Source: Botrimarina hoheduenensis
GTDB lineage: Bacteria > Planctomycetota > Planctomycetia > Pirellulales > Lacipirellulaceae
Direction of reading: 5' to 3'
Length of the DNA stretch: 64,000 bases
Assembly: GCF_007859815.1 (NCBI RefSeq)
Contig: NZ_SJPH01000001.1
Coordinates: forward strand, 427,987 to 491,986
Part shown: positions 43,191 to 51,102 of the stretch, piece by piece
How the letters are laid out: each line of letters begins with the position of its first letter
Position numbering within the stretch: the first letter of the stretch is position 1
Position numbers and translations under genes: made by a program
Notes under the pieces: generated by a model
The model's database searches: none
What the model was told of the DNA's origin: nothing
Seen by the model: only the letters and a program-made list of their open reading frames with translations

Positions 43191-43679
43191 ATGAGTTTTA
43201 TTGCCACAAGACCTCGCACTATTGCAATTCTCTTGGTAGCGGCGCCTTTACTGCTAACAGGTTGCGGAGGGCCTTTCGACGCCACGTTGTCCGGAAAGGT
43301 GATGTTGGATGGTCAGCAGATAGCGGGGGGCAACATGATGTTCGAGCCACAGTCCGCCGAAGGGACTACTGCTTACGCAAAGATTACCTCAGCAGGTGAA
43401 TATGTAGTTCAGACAGGCCGTGAGTTTGGGCTAAAGCCCGGTTCTTACAAAGTATCTGTAGTTTCCAGGGAGAAGCCTACCGAGCGCACAGGTCCCGATG
43501 GTGGTCCACCGCCCCCTGGGAAGCTGATAACACCGAAGTGGTATCAGACAACTAACACTTCTGATTTAGTAGTCGAAGTTGAGCCAGGACGAAATAAGAA
43601 AGATATCGAACTCACCTCCACCCCCCCCGACGGTTGGCAAGAGAAGCAGGCCGCTGGGGCTAATCGACGGCGGCGTTAA
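43191..43679 (+). CDS. Small lipoprotein, partner of DUF1559 protein 2
   Basis: 162 aa from the ATG at 43191; a GTG at 43179 is an alternative. The lipobox LLLTGCGG is clear. The mature part (LSGKVMLDGQQIAGGNMMFE, GLKPGSYKVSVVSRE) is a transthyretin-like sandwich as in the lipoprotein at 31413, then a basic tail. GC is lower than that of flanking genes and fits the 3' part of the preceding DUF1559 gene, so the two probably moved or diverged together. Function unknown. Confidence 0.83.
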   Translation: MSFIATRPRTIAILLVAAPLLLTGCGGPFDATLSGKVMLDGQQIAGGNMMFEPQSAEGTTAYAKITSAGEYVVQTGREFGLKPGSYKVSVVSREKPTERTGPDGGPPPPGKLITPKWYQTTNTSDLVVEVEPGRNKKDIELTSTPPDGWQEKQAAGANRRRR

Positions 43680-43871
43680 CACCAGTCCCGCGCCCGGCGT
43701 CAGGAAGGCGACCGCTCGTGAAGCGAACCCACAACCAGAGTTTTCAAACGTTTCGATTCGCCTCAGGGCGTATCGCTGCCCGTGGTACCGACTCTGCCGC
43801 AGGCGACCAGCGACGCTCCTGCAGCGACAACAGCCCCCCTCGAACACTCAGAACTGAGCAGCCAGGCAACC

Positions 43872-46800
43872 GTGCGTATCCCGTCATCGCCTCTCTTCGC
43901 CAACCACGCCGAGACCCTTAAGCGGGCTCTGCTACACGGTTGCGCGCTGATCGCCGCCCTGGCCGGGCAGGCCGCCACCGCCCAGGACGTCTCGGCCGAG
44001 CCGATCCTGCAGATCTTTGAGAGCAAGTGGGAGACGATCGACTCGCGCATGGCGGACATCTTCATGGCCGGCTACGGCCGGCTGTGGCTGCCGCCGCCGC
44101 AACGCGCCGACTCGGGCGGGCTCTCGGTCGGTTACGACGTGTTTGACCGTTTCGACCTGGGCAAGCCCCGCAACGAAACGCTGTACGGCACCGAGGCCAA
44201 GCTGAAGGCCCTGGTGAACGAGTCGCATCAAGCCGGCCTGCGGGTCAACACCGACTTCATCATCAATCACAACGGCTTCAGCGACAACAACACGTTCGAC
44301 AATCAGGGGACCGTCACCACGGCCGACGATGTGACGTTCGTCCAGTCGGGCGGCTACCCGGGCTTTGTGTCGCAGCTGCCGGGCTTGCCTAACGGCGAGT
44401 ACCACGCGCAGCAGTCGGTCGATAGCAATCGGTTCGATGGCCGGCTGGCGGGGCTGATCGACATCGATCAGGACATCCAGCTCCAGTACGTCCGCCATCC
44501 GATCGATCCGAGCAACCCGCAGAACATCCCGGCGGGAACGGCGGGCATCTTCGGTCGCGGCCCGGCTAACGTCGCTACGCCGAGCAACGCGCGGTTCTAT
44601 CCGGATCAGGCGCTGGGCGGGGCGACCTACTTCGACCCGACGATCGGCCAGAACGTCACGCTCTATGACTACAACACGGCCGACCCGCTCGCCGGGGATC
44701 CGGTGCTGGAAGACTCGGTCGACCTGATCATGCGCAACGCGCGGTGGATGATCCAAGAGATTGGCGTCGACGGTTTCCGGTTAGACGCGGTGCGCCATTT
44801 CGATCAAGCCGTGCTCAACGAGTTCGATCGCGCAGTGTTCCGGGCGAAGCAGACAACGCTGCTCGACGGCTCGCCCGACCATGCGTTCTCGTTCCTTGAG
44901 ACCGGCGGCGATAACGACCTGAATTATCTGCAGGGGTTCATCCGCAAGGACATCAACAACGCCACGAACAACGTCGGCGGCAACCGCGACGCGCTCGATT
45001 TTAATCTGTTCTTTGCGATCAAAGATAACCTCTCGGCGAACGGTTTTGCCAACGACTGGCGGAACATAAAGAACCGCAGCATCGACGGCCACGACGAGGG
45101 CTTCGCCAACAACGGCAGCCAGGGCGTGTCGTTCGCTCGCAGCCATGACGACGGCCCTTCGTACCTGGACAACGTCGCGCACGCCTATCTGCTGATGCGA
45201 CCGGGCAACGCGATCGTGTACATGAACGGCAAGGAGTTCGGCGAGGGGCGTGACTTCCCCCAAGATGGCCGGGGCGACGCGCTGGGCGGGTTGTATGGCG
45301 ATCAGATCACCACGCTCGTGAATCTGCGCAACACGCACGGCCGCGGCAACTACGCCGATCGCACACCGACCGCCGACCAGAAAGAGCTGCTCTTCTACGA
45401 ACGCGAGAACTCGGCCCTGGTGCTGCTCAACAACCGGGGCGACGCCGGATATGACGAGCGCCTGGTGCAGACCGCGTTTGCCCCCGGCACGCGGCTCAAG
45501 GAGCTGACCGGCAACGCCGAGAACGCCTCGATCGACCCGAACGACGAGCTCGCCTCGTTTGTCGTGGTGGACGCCAACGGTCGGGTGACGGTCCGCGCGC
45601 CGCGGAACAAGTCGCTCGACAACGCGACGATGACCGAAACGGAGCACAAGTCGGGGTACCTGATCTACGGCCTCGCGGGGCCCGAGGGGCAGATGCGGCT
45701 GACCGACGTTGCCGGAGCCGACCTGACGCAGGTGCTGCCGGGCTCGACCCCCGTCGCGGGTCAGGGGGGACCGATGGGCCCCTCGGATAACTTCTTCAAC
45801 GGCCGCACGCGGCTGACGGACATCACCGTGGTGACCGACGACGCGTTCAAGCTGCGGCTCCAGACCACGCCCGTTTCGGTTGGTGGCGTGCGCGACGTGC
45901 ACGCCGACGGCGACTTCGCCCAGTTCCGCATCAACGGCGGCATCGACGCCAACGGCAACGGTGTGGTCGATAGCGTCACGCCCGGCGCGGTGTCTTACGG
46001 CTTTGAGAATTTCACCGGCGTTAACAGCCCCGGCTTCTTCAACAGCGGCACGGGCGTTTATGAGCAGACGATCGACACGACGGCGCTCGCCGAGGGCGAG
46101 CACTACCTGACCGGCCGAGTCTATCGTCATCGCAACCCCGCGACCAACAACGGCACGCCCGGCACCGAAGGCGACGGCGGCCCGGCCCTCTACACCGACT
46201 TCCGCGAGGTGATCTATGTCGATCGACTCAAGCCGGAGGCAGAGGTGCTGAGCTTCCAGCCGTTCACCAGCTCGCCGAACAATCTGGACGACCGCGATCT
46301 GATTGTGGGCTCGACCGATGGCACGGCCGACAACATGCACGTGTTCCTCGACCTGCCGGCGGGCATGTCCGATGCGCAGGTGTTGCAGATGGCCCTCAAC
46401 GGCGTGAACGACGCCGGCGAGTACGACGCGGACCAGTGGATCTACGGTTTCTTTGACGTGACCACCGGCAACCACGCCGTGACGATCGTCACGTTTGAGC
46501 AGACGGGTAATTCAAACGTGCAGCGCTTTGGCGGCGTATGGACCACCACCAGCCAAGGCCTGGGCCTGGGCGACCTGGACGCGGACGGCCTGCTGGAAGT
46601 GAGCGACATCTCGGGCCCCGGCGGCTTCGAACAGGTGCTCGCCAGCAACAACGCGCTGTTCGACGCGGCGGCTGACGTGACGGCCGACGGCCGCATCGAC
46701 ACCCGCGACCTGCTCGAGCTCGGTCCCGAGCTGGTGGCGCTGGGCGGCTCGGCGGCGGTGCTGGCTGAATACAGCAGCGCGCTGCTGCGGAGAATCGATC

Positions 46801-47228
46801 TGAACGGCAGCGGGCAGACCAACGCCGATGACTTGGCCGCGCTGTACACCAACCTTGGATCGACCGATCCGCTTTACGACCTGAACGTAGACGGGGTCGT
46901 GGACGTGACCGACGCCCAGCTGCTTGTCGGTGACTTTGCCCGCACCGTGCCGGGTGACTTCAACCTAGACGGCAGCGTTGACGTAGCGGATTACACCCTG
47001 TGGCGAGACAACCGCGACACCGGCGGACGGCTGGCTGACGGCGACTTCGATGGCGACGTGGACACCGACGACTACACGGTTTGGGCCACGGCGTTCGGCT
47101 TCCAGCGGGGTGCTTACAGCGCCCCGGCGCTGGCCGTGCCCGAACCCGCCACGGCTTTCTTGGCGGCCCTGGCTGCGGTGCTGAGCACCCCGCGTCAACG
47201 GCGCTCACGCACCTTAGTTCCACACTGA
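43872..47228 (+). CDS. Cell-surface GH13 alpha-amylase family enzyme with dockerin-like repeats and PEP-CTERM
   Basis: 1118 aa from the GTG at 43872, which puts a signal peptide (LKRALLHGCALIAALAGQA) close to the N-terminus; the frame extends back to a GTG at 43782. All four GH13 regions are present: DFIINHNGF (I), GVDGFRLDAVRHF with the nucleophile Asp (II), FSFLETGGDN with the acid Glu (III) and FARSHDDGPS (IV). A long beta-rich middle follows. Three calcium-loop units are then seen (LNGSGQTNADDLAALY; LNVDGVVDVTDAQ; DFNLDGSVDVADYTLWRDN with DFDGDVDTDDYTVW). The protein ends with VPEPATAF, a hydrophobic helix and Arg-rich end. It likely cuts starch-like alpha-glucans at the cell surface, upstream of the import genes. 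Confidence 0.88.
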   Translation: MRIPSSPLFANHAETLKRALLHGCALIAALAGQAATAQDVSAEPILQIFESKWETIDSRMADIFMAGYGRLWLPPPQRADSGGLSVGYDVFDRFDLGKPRNETLYGTEAKLKALVNESHQAGLRVNTDFIINHNGFSDNNTFDNQGTVTTADDVTFVQSGGYPGFVSQLPGLPNGEYHAQQSVDSNRFDGRLAGLIDIDQDIQLQYVRHPIDPSNPQNIPAGTAGIFGRGPANVATPSNARFYPDQALGGATYFDPTIGQNVTLYDYNTADPLAGDPVLEDSVDLIMRNARWMIQEIGVDGFRLDAVRHFDQAVLNEFDRAVFRAKQTTLLDGSPDHAFSFLETGGDNDLNYLQGFIRKDINNATNNVGGNRDALDFNLFFAIKDNLSANGFANDWRNIKNRSIDGHDEGFANNGSQGVSFARSHDDGPSYLDNVAHAYLLMRPGNAIVYMNGKEFGEGRDFPQDGRGDALGGLYGDQITTLVNLRNTHGRGNYADRTPTADQKELLFYERENSALVLLNNRGDAGYDERLVQTAFAPGTRLKELTGNAENASIDPNDELASFVVVDANGRVTVRAPRNKSLDNATMTETEHKSGYLIYGLAGPEGQMRLTDVAGADLTQVLPGSTPVAGQGGPMGPSDNFFNGRTRLTDITVVTDDAFKLRLQTTPVSVGGVRDVHADGDFAQFRINGGIDANGNGVVDSVTPGAVSYGFENFTGVNSPGFFNSGTGVYEQTIDTTALAEGEHYLTGRVYRHRNPATNNGTPGTEGDGGPALYTDFREVIYVDRLKPEAEVLSFQPFTSSPNNLDDRDLIVGSTDGTADNMHVFLDLPAGMSDAQVLQMALNGVNDAGEYDADQWIYGFFDVTTGNHAVTIVTFEQTGNSNVQRFGGVWTTTSQGLGLGDLDADGLLEVSDISGPGGFEQVLASNNALFDAAADVTADGRIDTRDLLELGPELVALGGSAAVLAEYSSALLRRIDLNGSGQTNADDLAALYTNLGSTDPLYDLNVDGVVDVTDAQLLVGDFARTVPGDFNLDGSVDVADYTLWRDNRDTGGRLADGDFDGDVDTDDYTVWATAFGFQRGAYSAPALAVPEPATAFLAALAAVLSTPRQRRSRTLVPH

Positions 47229-47315
47229 TTTACACCGCTTTCCTTTCGACTCTGGCAAACGCACCCCCAACGACCCACCCCCCACCCCAAGCAACGGCAA
47301 CGACGGAGGAATTCT

Positions 47316-48788
47316 ATGAAGACGTTTTCATTACTGAGTGCCCTAGCGGCACTCCTGGCGACAACCGCCGCGATGGCACAACCGAGCATCGATGGCTCGA
47401 TCCTCGGCGATCAGGCGTTTTACGGTGCCGCGCTCTCGACCCAGACGACCCAGACCCAGTTCGGCGACAACTCGAGCGACGACCCGATCGTCACCGCCTC
47501 GGGCGGCTCGGAGATCAACCAAGTCTTTGGCCGAGTGTTCAATAACCGCCTTTATGTGATGATCACTGGCAACCTGGAGACCAACTTCAATAAACTCGAA
47601 GTGTTTATCGACTCGGTCGCGGGGGGCGTGAACACCATCAATGGTGCCAGCTTGCCGGCCAGCGTGGATGGTTTCTGCTGCGGTCAGTCGAACCCGAACG
47701 TTCCCTCCACCGACGGTGCGCTGCAGCGGATGGACGGCTTGACCTTCGACGCCGGCTTCAACGCCGACCGTTACTTCACGTTCAGCAACGGCAGCGAGCG
47801 CGTTCGGCCCACCGGTCCGACGGCGCGCAACTTCTGGGCGATCAACGCCAGCTACGCCGACTTGACGGCGGGCACCGCCGGTACGAAGCAAGCGTTGGGC
47901 ATCCAGACCGCTCCGCGCGGACTGCCCCAGGTGCTCCGCAACCCGATGGACTACAACGGCGACGGCGAAGTCAACCTGCCGGACTACACGGTGTGGCGTG
48001 ACAACCTTGCCGCCACGGGCGTTGGTTTGTCGGGCGATGGCAACGGTGACGATGTCGTCAACCAGACCGACTACGACAACTGGGTTTCGAACTTCGGTGC
48101 CGACGCCTCGCTGACCGGTGCCAACTTCGTACCGACCTTCGACTTCCAGGTGACTGAGCAGCAGCTTGCCGCCGGTAATGTGCTGCCCGGCTTGGCGCAA
48201 GGCCAGTTGATCGATCGCACCTACGCTCTGGGTGCCGGTGGTTGCACCGATGACAGTGGCGCTGGCTGCGCGGCCCCTGAGCTGGAGTTTGTGCTCGACG
48301 TCGCCCCCGGCGATGCGACGAATGCGAACAACCATCGCAAGTTCAACAACACCATCGGGCTACAGCTCGGTTTCGACAACAGCAACATCGCGGGCGTCAC
48401 GGGCGGCACCGCCGACCCGGCTGCTGGCGAGGCGGAGTCGGCCACGACCGGCATTGAATTCAGTGTGCCGCTCTCGGCCCTAGGCAACCCGACCGGCGCT
48501 ATCAAGCTGCTGGCTTTCGTTAACGGCACAGGCCACGATTTCATCTCGAACCAGTTCTCGGGTGCCGGCAATCTGGGCGATCCGATGCTGTTCCTGGACC
48601 GCAGCAACCTGGGCAGCGCACTGTTCAACGACGGGATCGACCCGCCGCTGTTCACGATGGCCGACATGCCCGGCGACCAGTTCGTGACGATTGCGCAAGG
48701 GCCGGTATCGGCGGTTGCTGTGCCCGAGCCGGCCACGGCGCTGCTGGTGATGGTCGGCGTGGCGGGACTTGCCACGCGCCGCCGTTGA
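47316..48788 (+). CDS. Secreted PEP-CTERM protein with an internal dockerin-like insert
   Basis: 490 aa, ATG preceded by GGAGG. Signal peptide cleaved near AMA-QPS. The body shares SIDGSILGDQAFYGAALSTQ, NNRLYVMITGNLETNFNKL and VFIDSVAGG with the protein at 40810, so the two are paralogues. Here a calcium-loop pair (DYNGDGEVNLPDYTVWRDN, DGNGDDVVNQTDYDNWVSNFG) is inserted at residues 210-265, in the middle of the beta-sandwich, rather than at the C-terminus. The tail is VPEPATALLV with a basic end. It lies between two GH13 genes and may bind glycan, but no catalytic residues are recognised. Confidence 0.85.
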   Translation: MKTFSLLSALAALLATTAAMAQPSIDGSILGDQAFYGAALSTQTTQTQFGDNSSDDPIVTASGGSEINQVFGRVFNNRLYVMITGNLETNFNKLEVFIDSVAGGVNTINGASLPASVDGFCCGQSNPNVPSTDGALQRMDGLTFDAGFNADRYFTFSNGSERVRPTGPTARNFWAINASYADLTAGTAGTKQALGIQTAPRGLPQVLRNPMDYNGDGEVNLPDYTVWRDNLAATGVGLSGDGNGDDVVNQTDYDNWVSNFGADASLTGANFVPTFDFQVTEQQLAAGNVLPGLAQGQLIDRTYALGAGGCTDDSGAGCAAPELEFVLDVAPGDATNANNHRKFNNTIGLQLGFDNSNIAGVTGGTADPAAGEAESATTGIEFSVPLSALGNPTGAIKLLAFVNGTGHDFISNQFSGAGNLGDPMLFLDRSNLGSALFNDGIDPPLFTMADMPGDQFVTIAQGPVSAVAVPEPATALLVMVGVAGLATRRR

Positions 48789-49065
48789 TCGCGGCCACCC
48801 GGCCTGATCGAGAGATGCTTTTGACTGTGAGTTCACTGGAGTCATGAAACCGATGGGGCGACCCGACAAGATGTCCGAGTACGCGAAGATCGCCGGGGCT
48901 ACGCCTTGTGCGCGGCGGTTGGAGCGTGAGTACGGCCTCGTGGACTCTGGCGGCAAGGAGCGCTGGGGGAAGCCCTTCGGGGCAGCCCGCAGCCAGCCGG
49001 CCTCATCGGTTCTGACTCTTGCGAAGTGTCTCGTTGTGCGTGGTGCGGGGAGCGTCGCACCACGC

Positions 49066-51030
49066 ATGACGCCTGTCCTTTTCTTGTTGTTGGTGGGAAT
49101 ATTTGTCGGATTGATCTCCGTCGGCGGCGAGGCGCGGGGTGAGCGGACCCCCGCCGCCGCCAGCGAAGGCACCACGGACAAGCTCACCCCCGAGCAGACG
49201 GTTCCCTCGTGGGCGGCCGACGCGATCTTTTATCAGCTCTTTCCCGAGCGCTTTCGTAACGGCGACACCTCGAACGATCCGACGCGCGAGTCGCTCGAAT
49301 TTCCGGGGAACGTTGGCGAAGACTGGGCCATCACCCCCTGGACCAGCGATTGGTATGCCCGGGCCGATTGGGAGCGCGCGCGCGGCGATCACTTCTATGA
49401 CGACGGCGTGTTCGACCGCCGCTACGGCGGTGACCTGCAAGGGGTGCTCGACAAGCTCGATTACCTGCGCGATCTGGGGATCAACGCCATCTACTTCAAT
49501 CCGGTGTTCTACGCCCGGTCATTGCACAAGTATGACGGCAATTCGTTTCATCACGTCGATCCGCACTTTGGGCCCGATCCGGCCGGCGATTTCGCGATGA
49601 TGGCCAACGAGTCGCGTGATCCCCGCACCTGGTGTTGGACCGCGGCCGACAAGCTCTTCTTTAAGGTGGTGGCCGAAGCACACGCGCGGGGTATCCGTGT
49701 CATTATCGACGGAGTGTTCAATCATACGGGTCGCGGCTTCTTTGCCTTTGAGGACCTGCTGAAGAAGCAGAGCGCGTCGGAGTACCGCGATTGGTACGTC
49801 GTTCAGGCGTTCGATAACCCGGCAACCCACGACGACGAGTTTCAGTACAAGGGCTGGTGGGGCGTGATGACCCTGCCTGAGTTCGCCAATAACGCGGCGG
49901 GCGACAACCTGCACGATGGTCCCAAGCAATACATTTTCGACGCCACACGGCGGTGGATGGACCCCAACGGCGACGGCGATCCGCGCGACGGTATCGACGG
50001 TTGGCGGCTCGACGTGGCGGTGGAAGTCCCGATCAAATTCTGGCAAGAGTGGAATCAACTGGTCCGCGCGTCGAATCCCGAGGCCTACACCGTCGCCGAG
50101 CACTGGGAAGACGCGGCCGGCTTTCTCGAAGACGGTGGCTTCTCTTCCACCATGAACTACTACGGCCTGGCTTGGCCCGTGAAGGGTTACCTCATTGACG
50201 GGGCCCTTTCTCCGAGCGACTTCGGCCGGATGCTGACCGAAAGGCTCCGCGATTATCCGCGCGCTCGGCAGTACGGGCTGCTGAATCTGGTGGATTCACA
50301 CGACACGGATCGGGTCGCGTCGATGATCGTCAATGCCTCGACCACGCGTCCTTACTTGCGACCTGATCGCTACGACTACGACGTGTCGGAGCGGGTTTCG
50401 CCACGCAGCTGGGAGGGCTATCAGATCCGCAAACCGACCGTTTACGAGCGGCGGCTGCAGCGGATGATTGGCGTGCTCCAGGCAACGATGGTCGGCTCGC
50501 CGATGATCTACTACGGGACCGAAGCGGGCATGTGGGGCGGCGATGACCCCGACGATCGTAAGCCCATGGTCTGGCCCGATCTGCGCTACGACGGTCATGC
50601 GGCCGATCCGATGGATCGTGAAACTGATGCCGCACGGGTCGCGTTCGATCACCAGCTGATGCGGTTCTATCAGGCGGCCTTCGCCATGCGGAAAGCGCAT
50701 CCCGCGCTGCGGAGGGGCGAGTTCGAGATCGTTTCAACCGATGACGCGGCCAGCGGGCTTGTCTATCGCCGCTGGGATGATGAAGAAACACTGCTGATAG
50801 TGATGAACCGGGGCGACGAGTCCTGGACGGTCGAGATCGCAGGCGATGCACACAGCGGGCACGGTGCCTGGAGCGAGGTCTTTACCGCTTCGGGCAGACC
50901 CGATCGTGTGAAACTTGAGCAAGCAGAGGGGGCCTTACGGGTAACACTTCCGGGTCGTGAGGCGGTGGTATTGCAGCGTGCCTCGGAGGCTCCCGATGTG
51001 GCGGCAAGCGGGCGTCCGGCGGTTCGCTAA
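49066..51030 (+). CDS. Exported GH13 cyclomaltodextrinase/neopullulanase-type enzyme
   Basis: 654 aa from the ATG at 49066, chosen because it places a signal peptide or membrane anchor (MTPVLFLLLVGIFVGLISVG) at the start; an in-frame ATG at 48844 would add 74 residues of no clear character. GH13 regions: VIIDGVFNHTG (I), GIDGWRLDVAVEVP with nucleophile Asp (II), YTVAEHWEDAAGF with acid Glu (III) and NLVDSHDTDRVAS (IV). The N-terminal block DAIFYQLFPERFRNGDTSNDP is typical of the neopullulanase group, which acts on maltodextrins. A C-terminal beta domain ends the protein. It precedes the transporter genes by 72 bases and likely supplies short maltodextrins to them. Confidence 0.92.
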   Translation: MTPVLFLLLVGIFVGLISVGGEARGERTPAAASEGTTDKLTPEQTVPSWAADAIFYQLFPERFRNGDTSNDPTRESLEFPGNVGEDWAITPWTSDWYARADWERARGDHFYDDGVFDRRYGGDLQGVLDKLDYLRDLGINAIYFNPVFYARSLHKYDGNSFHHVDPHFGPDPAGDFAMMANESRDPRTWCWTAADKLFFKVVAEAHARGIRVIIDGVFNHTGRGFFAFEDLLKKQSASEYRDWYVVQAFDNPATHDDEFQYKGWWGVMTLPEFANNAAGDNLHDGPKQYIFDATRRWMDPNGDGDPRDGIDGWRLDVAVEVPIKFWQEWNQLVRASNPEAYTVAEHWEDAAGFLEDGGFSSTMNYYGLAWPVKGYLIDGALSPSDFGRMLTERLRDYPRARQYGLLNLVDSHDTDRVASMIVNASTTRPYLRPDRYDYDVSERVSPRSWEGYQIRKPTVYERRLQRMIGVLQATMVGSPMIYYGTEAGMWGGDDPDDRKPMVWPDLRYDGHAADPMDRETDAARVAFDHQLMRFYQAAFAMRKAHPALRRGEFEIVSTDDAASGLVYRRWDDEETLLIVMNRGDESWTVEIAGDAHSGHGAWSEVFTASGRPDRVKLEQAEGALRVTLPGREAVVLQRASEAPDVAASGRPAVR

Positions 51031-51102
51031 TAGCTGACCCCCGATGGCAGAGGCCAGGAGTCACTCTGGCGTGCCGTGTGATCCTGGAAAGGCGATGGCC
51101 TG

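Noticed and set aside
44781-46475. 564-codon open frame on the minus strand opposite the GH13 amylase gene
   Set aside because: It mirrors the codon bias of the real gene in a GC-rich genome. The translation is Val/Arg/His-rich without domains, signal or ribosome site.
48787-48811. GATC-GGCC inverted repeat after the PEP-CTERM gene at 47316-48788
   Set aside because: Both arms are self-complementary tetramers, common in GC-rich DNA. No T tract follows.
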